Origin: Lindgomyces ingoldianus
Taxonomy: Eukaryota > Ascomycota > Dothideomycetes > Pleosporales > Lindgomycetaceae
DNA length: 64,000 nt
Assembly: GCF_010093535.1 (NCBI RefSeq)
Contig: NW_022985175.1
Location: forward strand, 868,001 to 932,000
Direction of reading: 5' to 3'
Shown here one piece after another: positions 11,157 through 24,063 of the stretch (the first letter of the stretch is position 1; each line of letters opens with the position of its first letter). The notes beneath the pieces were generated by a model. The model was not told the DNA's origin and ran no database searches. It saw only the letters and a list, made by a program, of their open reading frames with translations. Made by a program: the position numbers and the translations under genes.

Positions 11157-13106
11157 TCAGTGGTGGAACAGTCGAATGTGCTGCTCGACGAAAGTGATAC
11201 CTAACTTCTCCGCAGTGTCGAACACAGCTCCATCATTCTGGCTCCCTGTCGGCGCTGCGATATATTTCGCCCCGCTACGTGCCGTCCGGAAGATATTGTC
11301 GATGAAGGGGAAGAAGGCATCAGAGCTAACAGCTACGTCCTTCAGCTTTTCCAGCCACGCCTTCCGCTCCTCGGTGCTGAAAACCTGGGGAACCTGGCCC
11401 TCCTCGAAGTTAGACTCGAAATCGTCGCGTTCGATACCGGATTCTGGCACAAGTCCACTACAAAGGAGGTCAATTGCATTAGACTTGGAGGGTCGCTTTG
11501 TGCCCTTTTTCCATTTAAGACTTAGGGTCCGTTCATGGAAGCGCATCCACCAGTTGTCAGCTTTATCACCGGCGAGACGGGTGCAGTGGATTCGGGCTGG
11601 AGAAAGCATCAGCCTATCGCTCTGTGATACACTGAATATTGGTTGGCTTACATTGCTGGCCCGCACCAAGACCGATGAGCTGACCATTGAGAGCATAGCA
11701 TACGCTGTTCGATTGGGTATATTTCAAGGAAATAGTAGCTATAGCCAAGTCTCGAAGGGCAGATTCCGGGAGCGGAGGTGAGTTCTTTGGGGTGATGACG
11801 GTGTTGAACGTATCAGCTGGTGAGATCTTTGCATCATTCCGGTGTTGGCGAAGGTTAACACCGAACACACTCCTGGTCTCTTCCATTGGTGGCACATAGT
11901 CTGGGTCCATTTGCAGCACAAGGTACTTTCCTCCTTTCTTTTTCTTGAGGATTTCTAATGCCTCATCGGTATACTTCGGAGCGACGACGCCGTCGGACAC
12001 TTCACGACTGATGATTTTTGCTGTAGTCAAATCTACTTCGTGCGAGAGGGCTATCATGTCTCCGAAGCTTGACATTCGATCAGCTCCACGGGCACGGGCG
12101 TAAGCTTGGGCTAACCCAGAACTCTCAATGCCATCAATATCATCAACCATGTATGCCTTCCTCTCGTCGTCACTCAGAGGGACTCCGATAGCAGCGCCCG
12201 CTGGAGATACGTGCTGCAGGCTTGTTACTTTAAGAAATCGGACCTTCAGGGCAAAGGCTTACCTTAAAACTTGCAGCTGCAGGGTAATTAAGCGCGTTGC
12301 TGAGCTCTTGGACAAGTGGCCAAGCGTTGAGAGCATCTAGAAGATTGATGTATCCTGGCGCTCCGCAAAGGACCTTAAAGGGTAGCTGTGAGTCCTGCAT
12401 GAAGACCGTTGCTGGTTTCTGATGGGGATTGGCGCCGTATCGAAGCGGCAATTGCTGCTCGCCCTCGCCAGCATACTTCTTGCGGAAGAAGTCTGAGATC
12501 GCACTATCGTACCCGGCCGTCTGCTCGAATGCCTTCAGCGCATATCTCTGCCTGCTCTTTTCCGAAACCTCTCCATCCTTCTCTAGCTCGGTCAGGAAGT
12601 CGTGGTAGTCCTTTGGGTCGCTGATGATGGTGACTCGGGAATGGTTCTTTGCCGCAGCTCGAAGCAGAGTCACACCTCCAATATCTATCTCCTCCACAGC
12701 TTCGGGAATGGTAACGTTGATCCGAGCAACAGTTTCCGAGAATGGATAGAGGTTGCAAACAACAAAGTCAATCTTATCGATGCTGTTCTCAGCAAGGTCT
12801 TTGCTATCCGAGTCCAAATTTCTTGCAAGGATTCCTCCATGGACGGCTGGGTGCAGCGTCTTCACTCTTCCACCAAGCATCTCTGGAGCCTTGGTAATCG
12901 CAGAGACATCTTCGACTGGGAAATTGGCCTCTCGAATCATCTTTGCTGTGCCACCAGAAGCCAGAATTCTCACCCCTTGGTCATGGAGACCCTTAGCGAG
13001 ATCCAAGAGACCTGTCTTGTCGTATACCGACAGGATGGCTGGGTATAATCAGCGCGCGATTAGCCCTAACCAAGATATACCTCATACCGGTCTTCTGCCC
13101 CGCCAT
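11157..13106 (-). CDS. ADE16: Bifunctional AICAR transformylase / IMP cyclohydrolase
   Basis: The protein catalyses the last two steps of de novo IMP synthesis in the cytosol: formylation of AICAR with 10-formyl-THF, then ring closure. Four exons on the minus strand (13106-13088, 13038-12263, 12213-11652, 11596-11157) give 598 residues, the normal size. The N-terminal MGS-like cyclohydrolase domain shows [21 protein letters not shown] and [15 protein letters not shown]. The transformylase domain carries [10 protein letters not shown], containing the Lys-His pair known to be essential in ATIC enzymes; it is rebuilt exactly across the exon 2/3 junction. [20 protein letters not shown] is rebuilt across exon 3/4. 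The first exon is only 19 nt (MAGQKT). The long plus-strand open frames over this locus are antisense shadows. Yeast has two paralogues, ADE16 and ADE17; the symbol here stands for either. Confidence 0.96.
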
Positions 13107-13577
13107 AGTGGAATATTTTGGAGGACTTCACGAAGAGAATTGAAGAAAGAAAAGCAAAAGAAAAGAGAGAATGAAGAGGGTATTTGAGAGCAAATCTACG
13201 ATGAGGTGAGTTCGTGTTTTCAAGCGTGAATTTTCGTAGAAGTTTTGCCCCACCTGATTGACGTCGGGGTGTGGTGCCCCTCGTCCGACTTCGGCAAGGC
13301 TGTCGGATGAATGTAAGACCGATGAAACTCTCAACGTCCACCAATTTAGGGGATCCTGCTGTCAAGACATCGGAATGTTCCAGTGTCTCAATTGCTTAGC
13401 CTTGATATCAATCCTGCCCTTTATACACTGCAGTCTGCTCTCCCTCAACCTCTGATGATCTCATAGGAGCTAATTAGCCCTATTAGCTGGAATTCGGGCC
13501 TCGGCTCAATTACTTAGACTCTTATATCTCTCTTATTTAGTAATGCTCCTACATCCTCGCATCCACCTGCAGCCAAG
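13107..13577. promoter_or_regulatory. Divergent promoter region, ADE16/17 and Nudix gene
   Basis: There are 471 bp between the two divergent start codons. The ADE side is rich in A/G on the plus strand, hence pyrimidine-rich on the transcribed side, typical of a fungal 5' UTR. No specific operator was recognised. Confidence 0.4.
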
Positions 13578-15045
13578 ATGGAGACAGGCACGGAAGCTCT
13601 GGTTGCTCACCTCAAGGACGTCCTCCTCGAACTTTCCACCAACCCCTATCCTGAAGTCGCGTGTCCGCCTAATCTGCCGCGCCGAGCTTCGGTAGCTGTC
13701 ATTCTCCGCATCCAGCCCCATTTCGACCATTGGCCTGCTGTGCAGACTAAGCATTTCCACGCGCATAGACCCCATCACCGGCGGAGATCTTCGCTGGCCT
13801 CGAACCCGGAGCATAAGCTGTCGTTCAAGGACATATTGGATGCCTTCTTTGAGCAGGACTGGGTTAAACATGGGGACCCAGAGATGCTGTTCATAAAGCG
13901 GGCGACGCGGGTTGGGGATAAGTGGAATGGTCATGTTGCTCTGCCTGGAGGGAAGAGGGACCCCGAGGACGAGGACGACCAAGTCACGGCTGTTCGCGAG
14001 GCTATGGAGGAGGTCGGGATTGACCTCTCGTACTCGCACGCCATCTCAATTGGGAATCTCCCGCAACGGATCGTGACGACTTCATGGGGCAAGGTGCCGT
14101 AAGTTCAACCTGGGCACCGACATTTGATCACATACCATCCAATGCCTCAGTAAGCCTAAACTCATCTTGCCTAGATTAATGGTGCTCTGCCCATACGTCT
14201 ACCTCCTCACCTCCTCGGACTACCCACCCCAGCGTCTCCAACCCACCGAAGTGGCCTCCACCCATTGGGTATCCCTCCGCGCGCTCCTCTCTCCCGCCCT
14301 CCGTACGTACGAGTACGCTGACGTGTCCAACCGCCTCGCGAAATCCGAACTCGGCATCAAACGCTGGTTTCTGCAAGCCATGCTTAGCAAAATGATGTTC
14401 GCCGCCATATGCCTTACACCTTCAGAGAGCACTTATTGTAGCTCCATCTCCGGCTTTGTGCCCGAAGGTCCGCCAGCGAATGGCTTTGGAATGGGGAAAT
14501 TGAAGGAGATTTTGAAAGGTCCCGAGGCGAGTTATCCTAGCCGTCAACAGCCGCTGCTTTTGTGGGGTCTTACGCTTGGAGTTGTATCGGATTTCCTAGA
14601 ACATATACCTCCACATAATGCTCTGGAGCTGTGGACGTATCCCACATTTACTAATTGGGATGTGCGGTTCACTATGTGGGCTATGTCCTACCGGTTTAGA
14701 AAGCAGAAAGCAATAGAGATGAGCTCTACAGAACAGCGCGGGACTATTGGTATTGTAGAGGAGGGTATAGATGCCGCCGAGGCGCCGAAACAGGATTTGC
14801 CAGACCCGCAAGCAACAGAGGCTGAAGAACCTGGAGAAGTAGGTATTGCAGGACTTGGTGTTGGTAGAAACTGGGGTAAAACAGGAAGAGCAAAGCTAGT
14901 GGCACGAGGCGCCGCTGTCAATTCCATGTTGGAGGGCTACTATCCGATTGTACGCAAAGCAGTTGCAACGGCGTTGGTTGGTAGGATAGCTGTTGTTTCG
15001 CTTTTAGTGGTGTATGTTTGGAATAGGTATACACGCCGGCCTTGA
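13578..15045 (+). CDS. Nudix hydrolase with C-terminal membrane anchor
   Basis: Two exons (13578-14098 and 14175-15045) encode 463 residues. The Nudix region lies at about residues 38-200. Its helix-loop-helix segment runs from residue 123 (PGGKRDP) to about 148 (REAMEEVGI). Spacing is GG...D...TA-RE..EE-G, as in CoA-diphosphatase-type Nudix enzymes (NUDT7/PCD1-like), where the first Glu of the canonical box is shifted. The segment LQPTEVASTHWVSL resembles the family's second conserved strand. Residues about 330-410 are acidic and low-complexity. A single hydrophobic stretch (VGRIAVVSLLVVYVW) ends the protein just before a basic tail, suggesting a tail anchor. Hydrolysis of a nucleoside-diphosphate-linked substrate is expected; CoA specificity and the membrane are inference. 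Confidence 0.85.
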
Positions 15046-15450
15046 TTCTTTAATAGATAGTGCTCATTTCCGCTGAGGTGTTGGCTTCGACGCTTTCTGT
15101 TGTGGGTTCATCAAAAACCCAACTCTTCGCTTGTTTTTCTAATCTTGGAGGGCAAGTATTTCTCCTACCACTCAGAGATCTACCTTACGTGTATTTTCAC
15201 ATACTTTAGATCGTCGAGCCGCTGCTGGAGTGAATACAGGTCAAGAAATCGGCCGTACAGAACGAGTGGTTAGCATCGAGCAGGTATTAGATTGATATTG
15301 ACGCCTGGTGAAGCTACCACAATGACGTAGGAGCGTCTTCCACCTCCCGCTTGATGGGACTTTCTTTCCTATTCGCTATCACCACTGTATTGTGCTAGGT
15401 TTAGCCCATCCCAAAACCCCACCGAGATGAAACGCAGGTCAATATGCTGT
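15046..15450. other. Short intergenic, convergent 3' ends
   Basis: There are 405 bp between the Nudix stop codon and the RPS14 stop codon. They hold the 3' UTRs of two convergent genes and nothing else I can recognise. Confidence 0.5.
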
Positions 15451-16142
<692 letters not shown>

Positions 16143-17103
16143 GATGGGTAATTTCAATTTTTTACTAGGCAAAAGTCACGATCGACGTTTTGGTGTTGGG
16201 TGGGTGGGCAGAGTTAGTTAGCGACCTCCCTAACCCCGATACGGAATCTCGGAGCACGGAGCACGAAACGCGGCTCCGGCTCGGATCCCGTTCGGGATCT
16301 GCCGTGACATCTCCAAAACTTCTCCAGTGCTCGCAGAATTTGGGATTCTGGAAAGGAAGGATGAGGGGGCTATTCATGAGCTACTCGCCTTAGCAGGGAC
16401 GCCACGGCAGTACCCGCGAAGTCTGAGCATGGCGCATCGCAAGCGGCAAGTCGTCGGCATCTCAACAGCCGCATCGGCATCTGTCATGAAACACCTCTCA
16501 GCGCTCGAGGGGAGTGCTCCATCGGACTTTGTTCATACATACGTACGTGATACTTGCGCAAACACGCGAATATGCATGGAAAACAACTCCGTAGATTGCA
16601 CATAGCATATCTGAATGTCTGCTGACCCAACATTAACGATGCTGCAAACGAGATCCTCTGTACCAGAATCTCGGGCATCTCGCACACTCAGTCGGCGAAG
16701 TCGCACCACCAGACGACGCAGCCCAGGGGCAGTAATTGTCATAATGCCTGCTGCGAGAATAAAACGCAGAACGCGGTGCTCCAGCCACAGCCATCCAACG
16801 GTGCTGCAAGTGATGCGAGCCGACGCAGAGTACACCGGCGCAGGCCGGTGGAGTGACCCACGAAGCATTTGGAGGCAGCCGAGTCCTGCCGAAAGGATGA
16901 GGTAAGGCGTGCGGCGCTCGCTCGGGGATTCGGCGACGTCACCATTGCCGTATTCCAAGAAGAACTTATCTCGCCTTGCCCGGACGCATATTGTTATAAG
17001 GAGACCCACGGCCCTGCGTCGTCTACATCCTCCCCACACTTCCCTCCGTGATTCGAACATCCCTTGACCCCTTAACATCCTCCCAGGCTGCGGATTATCT
17101 AAT
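16143..17103. other. Divergent promoter region, RPS14 and RCF2
   Basis: There are 961 bp between divergent starts. The stretch is GC-balanced and keeps several open frames on both strands (up to 181 codons at 16533-17078). They are Arg/Ser/Leu-rich, overlap one another and show no domain, so I treat them as chance. The last 80 bases before the RCF2 ATG are pyrimidine-rich. Confidence 0.5.
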
Positions 17104-18075
17104 ATGAAAGTCCTAACAAAAGAAGAGGAGGCTGCCCATTACAAGTACTGCTCGCATAACCTCAATTCTTCTCGGAGATACTAATATTCTGCACAGTGCC
17201 ACAGTAAAAGGTGGAACCATTGGCGCTGTCGTCGGCACCATAATCGGAGGTGTTGGTGTCTTCGCTGCCAACCGCAGATTCGCAGCCTTCCGATCGCTCA
17301 CAGTGCCTTTCCGAGCCTTCCTCGTCGCCTCTTCAGGAACCTTTGTTTGTGCGCATTTCCCAATTGCCCTCCCTATCACACAATGTGCTAACTATAACTT
17401 CCTAGCCATCCTCGCCGCAGACCGCGCCTCCTACCGATACGACATCGCCCACAACCCCGAAAAACGGCGTCTAATACAAGAAGAAAAGGAAAAAGAAGCC
17501 CTCTACGAGTCTGGTAAAACACGCCTCCAACTCGCGCGGGAATGGGCAGAACAGAACCGATACCCTATTATCTTCGGCTTCTGGGTAACCTCTCTTGTGG
17601 GCTCCTTCGTGCTGGTCAACCGCAACCGCTACCTCAGCGCACCGCAGAAAATCGTGCAGGCACGTATGTACGCACAAGGCTTCACACTTGCGGTCCTCCT
17701 GGCTAGTTTTGCGGCCGAGGGCTCCGATGCAGCAAAGGGCAAGGGCAGGTGGGAAACTATCAAGGTCCTGGATCCGAATGACCCAACGCATAAGCATTTC
17801 ATCGAGAAGCGCATTCACCACGAGCGATATGCTGGCGAGGATCAGTGGAGAGGTACGTGACTGGCAGATTACTCGCCATGCTTTGTCATCGCTCTCAGCA
17901 GAGTGCATGGCTTGGCGCCTCTAAACTACCCATTCGAGAAAGCAGTACTCTGACTAACATGCTTGCAGAAATGGTTGAAGCCGAAGAAGCTAGGATGAAT
18001 GAGCGGAAGCAAGCTGCCAAAGAGAAGAAGCGCGAGAGCGAAGAGGGTAAGGGTAAGGAAGCAAAAGCCTCTTAA
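17104..18075 (+). CDS. RCF2: Respiratory supercomplex factor 2 (HIG1-domain protein)
   Basis: Rcf2 is an inner mitochondrial membrane protein that helps assemble cytochrome oxidase and bc1-oxidase supercomplexes. Four exons (17104-17144, 17197-17348, 17406-17852, 17969-18075) give 248 residues. The N-terminus MKVLTKEEEAAHYNATVKGG and the segment GTIGAVVGTIIGGVGVFAAN are characteristic. The second half holds the HIG1-type region: YPIIFGFWVTSLVGSFVLVN, a QKIVQARMYAQG segment and a following hydrophobic helix. The C-terminus is charged and Lys/Glu-rich (coiled coil likely). Intron 2 (57 nt, donor GTGCGC, branch-like GCTAAC) is a multiple of three with no stop, so its retention would add 19 residues. 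Removing it restores the family's contiguous GTF-ILAADR pattern. Confidence 0.9.
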
Positions 18076-18675
18076 GAGCCAAATATTCCTGGGCTTTTTG
18101 ATGAGCCCATGTAATATCACGAAATCATTTTTAGGCGTTTTGGCGAGCGTGAATGCTGGTTGCACGGCTGCATGCCAACATTCTTGGGTTAAAGATCGGG
18201 CGTATTGTACATCGGACGAGCGGCGCCTGTTTCATCAACAACAACACCTCTTCGGTTTCTTTGCAGGCAAATCCTTAAAACACGCTACTTCTTATGCTAT
18301 CCGTCTTTTTTCCCTACGTATCCCTTGTCTAGGTCACACTCCTCTTATCTCCTACTCAGGAGAACTTTTCACTGTCGGATCATTCATCTTGTATGCCGGA
18401 ATCTTACCGAAACATGGTAAGGTATTGGTCTAGGACAGAATTCAGCATCCTCTGAACAGCCGCTCTGCAGTCTGTTCTCATACAACACGGAGCCCGACCA
18501 GGGTGAAGTTCATCTGTTAAACCTATTTCTGGATTCAAGGGAGAACGTCAATGGAATGCAAATTTTGATCCTAAAGCGCGCCTGCCATGCGCTACGCTAT
18601 TCACAATAGCGGCATATCGAAACATCTAGGGTATCTCTAATTTAACAAACTCTACATACACCCCTTCCGACTCTC
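18076..18675. other. Intergenic, convergent 3' ends
   Basis: There are 600 bp between the RCF2 and STAND-gene stop codons. Only 3' flanking sequence was seen. An open frame in phase with the RCF2 3' UTR shows no domain. Confidence 0.45.
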
Positions 18676-21600
18676 TCAATTCAGTGTCCTCCCCAAATTA
18701 ACAGCCGTCACCGGAATACTCGCCGTCGTCCTCTCCAACACAATCGGCAGAACCTCTCCCCCCTCTTCCTCCCTAAACGAATACGTTGGCTTCGGCTTCT
18801 GATTCAGCACTAACATCACTGTCTCACTATTCTTCTCTTCACCTTCCTTCGCTTTCACCAGTACGGGTTCCGATCTCGACACCAGATCCTCCGGCAACCT
18901 GGTAATCGTCTTAGAAGTAGCAACGCCGTCTTCAGAGAGTGTGTGGAGAACTACGGCGCCTTCTTGCTCGAATTGACGCAGCATTGACATCTCCGTCACG
19001 CCGTTTTCGTTGGTGATGAATTGAACGGTATTAGTTGTCATGGTGGCTGGCGCGGCTCTGTTTCGAACAAGGTCCTGCAGCGTGATTGCGGTAGATATTG
19101 TGGAATTGGGAATTCGGGTGAGCCTGTTATCGTTCCGGCCCGCGAGAGAAAGATCGACAATGCTTTGTTCCAGCATGCGAATGGGCACGAGGTTGAGTAC
19201 GCGACACAAGATGCTGGAGATGTCAAGCACAACCATCTTGTCGCCATGCCGGCTGACTGTGAAGCCCTGTAGATATTGTCCGCATCCTGATATAGAAAGC
19301 TTTCGGAGTGGATGTGCGCAGATCTCTACGACTCGGGCTCCTAGTTCATCATTAGTATTGCAAGAATATTTCGTGTACCAAAGTGAGAGGTCGTACCCGG
19401 TTCTGAGTAGCTCCACCCAATCGTCTTTTTACCTAGACAGAAGACCAGAATAGGCAGAAAAGGATGAAACAAAAAATGCTGCCCCAAATCTTGAGTCTGC
19501 TGATAGTCTACGTAGAGATCGAATCGGTCAACCCTCAATTTTGATGCGGACTTGGAGAGATGCTGGGTACCGTGGCATTCAAGCTTGTAGTATAACAGTA
19601 GATCCCAGTAGCGCAACCCCATGGTCAACGCTCCCGCATTGCCATTACCATTCGAAGGACGAACGACTAGCATTTCTTGGCCGGACGGGCTGAGGCAGGC
19701 GGCGAATGAAGCGGGGATCAACGGTGAAGTTACGCGAGGATCTGGTTGCGTCAAGTCTCCCCAAGGATTGAGCTCGATATAGTACATGGTGTAGCGGTGC
19801 GGATGGGAAGCACTGGTGTCTTCGTAGCGGAGCTCAATCTTGATGTAACAACCAAGAATCAATGCTACTCGCAAGTCCAGAGAGATCGAAACTGGAAACT
19901 CGAAGTCTAGCCTATCTAAAGCCAGAGGTTTCGAGAGTTTGTATAGAATGTCGTTGCAAAAGTTGGCCTGCTGGCTAAGAATCTGTCTTGCATGCGCGGC
20001 CGGAATGGGAACAAAGAACCGGAATTCTAGTAACTTGGTAGAAAGATTCCACACTTCGAAGATCGCTTTCCAACCTGAGGTATGGCGCTGCATCCACTCA
20101 TCTGGATGCATGGCAACGGAATTCTCGAGTAAGTTCCTGAGGGAAACCGTCAGTCACATCCTCGTATGTGCGACGGATAGAAGTACTTTGGTATACTCAG
20201 CCTGACAACGCTAATCTCCTTTCCACTGGCTGAAACTTGGGACTGAATCATGACTGACTTCTCAGCATGATTGACGACTGTTTCCATCCTCGTGAGGCTA
20301 ACCTCCTTCGTTATCATATAGTAGTCGGATTGTGTGAATGCAGGGATACTTGGCTCCCAGATTTCGTTCGGTGTCTGCGAGAGTACCGTACCCCATCTGA
20401 TCTCTAAAATTTTAAGATCCTCGCTGAGACACTCGAGCTGCCTAGGGAGCTTTTCATACCCTTCAACCATGCCATGCCTCACCGTTAGAGCCTTTGCAAA
20501 CAACTGGGGTATATTTCCCAGGGCTGCAGGATACCCAAAGAGCCAGCTCAACTCTATCCAAACCATGACTTGTTTCTTTGAGTTCAAAAACCCTTGCATG
20601 GCTTGCAGCAGCCCCTCCACGAATGATAGAAATGCGAACTTGTTAGGGGGTGGCCTTGAAATTGCTAAATCAACGTGTTTTACCCAGTGTTTAAGGCTGT
20701 AGTCGGCGAGAGGAAACCGCTTGCTTTGGACGTCCCTTTCGGGGGTGATCTGGGAAGATCCACTCAGTGGCATAGGGGGAACTGTACGACTAATATAGCG
20801 CAGACAGGACAGTGCAACAAGCTGCTGGACGCTGGGTGCACACATCCGGAACTGTCGTTCTTCTCCGCGAGCGTCTTGGTCGAGATGATCGCCACATAGA
20901 AACTCGAGCACTGATGTATGCGTGAACCGAACGGTGAGATCCGGGGCGAGCTCCAGCAGTGCTCCAGACATTCGAGTTAACGATTGCTTCAGATTTGGGA
21001 TGACGTCGCGCTCGTTCCAGGTACCTTCAGCCGTTGATACAATGGCGTGAGGCAACTCGTCGACGTGAAGGGGCCTGAGCGCGCCTCCAATCCATTGGAA
21101 AGCTGCTTTTAGGTTGACTCTTGATTTGGGTGGAAGCTTCTTTGCTAAATTCTGTAGAATTAAGGAATACAATTGGTCCAGGCCCTCAAAGCGGACCAAG
21201 TTGTTTAACGCCTCGCGCCTGTCGTTTACAGAGAGCCCGTCAGCGCTGAGGTACTCAATGAGAAGGCGCGCCCAAAGGAACATCCCATTCGCAAACTGGC
21301 ATGCGTTTTCCAAGATTGCTGATATTTCGTGAGCATCTCCGAGCAGACCATATTCCCCTAGTTCGGCAATCTTTTCGTGTAGATATGACTGAATATCGAC
21401 GAAGTTCTGGGCGGAATTGAGGTGGATGGAACAGTGTCGCTTTGCTACCCATGCAGGGAGGGATAACGTTGGTCGAGCGAAAAGAATGACACCTGGTCGT
21501 GCATTTCTCGGCGGGGTTGAACTCGTAGTGGTAGGCTGAGAGTCGGCACCAATAATCTTTCGCAGGCTTCGAAAAAAAGCGGGCTCGTCCCAGCATTCGT

Positions 21601-23159
21601 CGACACCATCGAACAAGAGAATTGTGTTGGGATAACGATCTAAGAGCCAGTGAAGAAGTAGAAGAACCTCATCAAAAGACGCTTCAAGTTGGCCGCGTCC
21701 GTTGTGATGTTTGATTAACGAGAGAGCATCAATGACCTCATCTTCAAGCTCATGGGCATGGAGCAATTGAGTTAAGATTGCTCGAAACGCGGTATCAGGT
21801 TGTAGTTTCTTGGCATCTTGTTCTAACCGATTGAACAAGAAGAATGCAGCCGTTGGTTCTGTTGAATTGATCGATAGATCTCGTTTTCGGCGATACTCTT
21901 CAATTAGACTGGCGCAAAGGAATGTCTTGCCATATCCAGGTTTTGCTGATCGTGATTAGTTCTAATGAAGAACCTTCTTTGATTAGATAACATACCGTCA
22001 ACCAAAAGAATGTCTTGGTTAATGCCAGAGTGGAGTTGTGACGCATTCTTTGGATACATGGCCTTTTTCCAGCTCACGTAAATGGGATCATAGCGAAGCC
22101 ACCCACAAGACCCAGTAACACGCCGGTCGGCCAATTCTTCGTAAAAGCTCTCCCAATCGCCAGCTCCAATCCATTCTCTGAGGTCATGCACACGCTCGCC
22201 TGTGGAGTTTAGCTGTTGGGCAATTGTAACCTAGTTCAAAGACATACGCTTCATCTGACGCTCATCCTGCCAAGCACGCTCCTCCCTAGCCTTACGCATA
22301 TCATATTCAATCCTCTCACAGTGTTGTCTCATAACATTGAAAGATGTCGAACCCATTTCACGGTCAAGGGCTTGAGTGTGCTTGTTGAAACGTTCGAGAA
22401 TAGCGCGAAAGCGAACATCGAATGGTCTCCAGCAAAGACCCCAGACTAGCTTTGCTTTCGAACGCGTACCTAAAGGTTCCAATCACTCAATTTAATATGA
22501 TACTATAACGGGATATTCGGGCTTTACCTTTCGCTGGCGACAATATCCGCACTGCTCCAAGGCAAAAGTCTAGAATGTCGCTATACACAAAGGCGAGAGC
22601 TTTCAGCAGACGAGGAGCAAAGTCAACTCCTTCTTTTGAATACTTTGATTGAATCTGGCCTACATACTCCTCGTAAGCTGGGAGCACATCGGTCATGTCG
22701 TCTAGCATCGTGCAAATCTTTTCCAAGAAAGTAACATAATTCTCTCCCAACTAGACAGTATCGTCAATGAACCATTTGTAACCCGAGACTACAGTGGAGA
22801 AGCTCACCTGGAAAAGAAGCCTCAAAGACCCCCAGACAATACACGCAATATCGGCATGACTCTGTGCGAAGATCCCAATGATCTCAAAAAATGGCTCCAT
22901 GCGAACCCGAATCTTGTCAACTCTAACACAACACCTCGCGAGAGCGGCTTGATTAATAAGATGGTCTCTGCACCGCTTCTGGAGGCTCTCGAGCATAGAG
23001 AGTCCATCTTTGTAGGTTCGGAAGAGTTGTTGCTCTTCAGGGGATAAGGCAGCACAGAAGGTTTCGGCGGATTGGAGAAAGACGGCCAGCGCTCCCTTCA
23101 CGCTAAATTCGGTCAGCAATGAATGAGTTCACTGCACGTCGATACATATGTAAGAACAT
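18676..23159 (-). CDS. NACHT/STAND (NLR-like) protein
   Basis: Fungal STAND proteins are signal-transducing NTPases, in several known cases acting in non-self recognition and cell death. Exons on the minus strand: a tentative 14-nt first exon at 23159-23146, then 23102-22808, 22750-22528, 22469-22248, 22199-21996, 21945-20187, 20136-19397 and 19340-18676. The introns between the coding exons are 43-59 nt and rebuild one frame of about 1373 residues. The N-terminal 100-300 residues match the helical region usual before fungal NACHT domains (DIACIVWGSLRLLFQ). The P-loop is AKPGYGKT at about residue 320, and Walker B is TILLFDGVDE at about 430, typical of NACHT. A winged-helix-like region follows (KAAFQWIGGALRPLHVDEL). 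The rest (about 700 residues) is beta-rich with weak WD-like blades (FEVWNLSTKLLEF). No disabling change was seen. The first exon is a guess; ligand and effector role are unknown. Confidence 0.82.
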
Positions 23160-23765
23160 AGCAGGGTTGATCTGAGCAGGGGTGCCTATCCTTCTAGCAA
23201 TCTCCTGAAATCCAGAGACCGACTTAGCAGCTCAAGTTCTCAATGTTTACGTTCCGTAGGAAATGCGTCAATGGATTCCGGTGTGAAAGCTTGCCCTTGA
23301 CAGGCCAGGGAATATTGTGCGCAAGGCTGAGGCTTAGCGCTGAGGAGATAGGAGATATGGACTTGTAGACTACGTACCTCGTGTCAGTCGACATCTGTCT
23401 CTTACCTTAGCATTAGTGTCGGGGAGCTACTAGTCAATAGTATCTAAATAGTTTCTAGATATCAATGAGAAATAGAAGAACAGGAATTGTCCCCTCCTGA
23501 GGTTTCTCTGAAGGCAGCAATGCATTAGTGCAGCCACTAGCCGGCTCAGCCCCAAAGCCAGCCTCACTGTCGTGAGGGGCTGCGCGACCCCAGAGGGATC
23601 TTCGCTTAAATGCTCGAAAAGCTGTGGAAAAGAGGACAAGCTATAAAGGTATCTGTTAAGAGAGACTCCTAGGAGTTGTGGTTGAAATAACCTTGGAAAC
23701 CTCACCCATCGAATTGAGAAATCGTATTCAACGCACGGACCATTGGTCACTTGATACACTTTTTT
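23160..23765. other. Intergenic upstream of the STAND gene
   Basis: This is the probable promoter and 5' UTR of the minus-strand STAND gene. On the minus strand, 23205-23146 stays open in phase with a possible additional 5' exon, so the gene may extend a little further than annotated. Confidence 0.4.
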
Positions 23766-24045
23766 AGATGCATGTCTTCGATCGTGCTTATTTCCAAGCC
23801 GATAGCATGGCACCTACTCCCCCGTTTCTCTACCCTAAAGATTAAGCATTACTTTTGGATGCACGTCTTCGACCGCCGCAGTGGTAGCATGCCATCCTGT
23901 ACTCCTAACGTATCTACTTTTTAGATGCACGTCTTTGATCGACCAAGCGATAGCGTGACACCCAACCTCACCCATTTCTGATATTACAAGATGTACGTCT
24001 TCGATCAGATCCAGATCCGGTCCGATAGCGTTCCATCGACCCAAC
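23766..24045. repeat. Degenerate tandem array, four copies, variable spacing
   Basis: A motif AGATGCACGTCTTCGATCG followed by GATAGC(A/G)TG-CACC recurs at about 23766, 23857, 23933 and 23989, with spacings of 91, 76 and 56 bp. The two halves are conserved and the sequence between and after them varies in length. In the minus frame 24059-23835 the copies read as repeated GCHAI...EDVH peptides. It lies just beyond the ERG24 stop codon, so it falls in that gene's 3' flank or UTR. Confidence 0.75.
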
Positions 24046-24063
24046 CCCTGCCCAGACATTTAT

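Noticed and set aside
12602..13187. Open frames of 144-148 codons on the plus strand over ADE16/17
   Set aside because: Antisense to a firmly identified gene, with no recognisable family.
16533..17078. 181-codon open frame on the minus strand between RPS14 and RCF2
   Set aside because: Arg/Leu/Ser-rich, overlaps other random frames in both directions and lies in a divergent promoter region.
21255..21596. 113-codon open frame on the minus strand inside the STAND gene
   Set aside because: It is a different frame of the large coding exon and ends without any domain.
23766..24045. Degenerate array considered as a CRISPR array
   Set aside because: Spacing is irregular, repeats are degenerate and the organism is eukaryotic.
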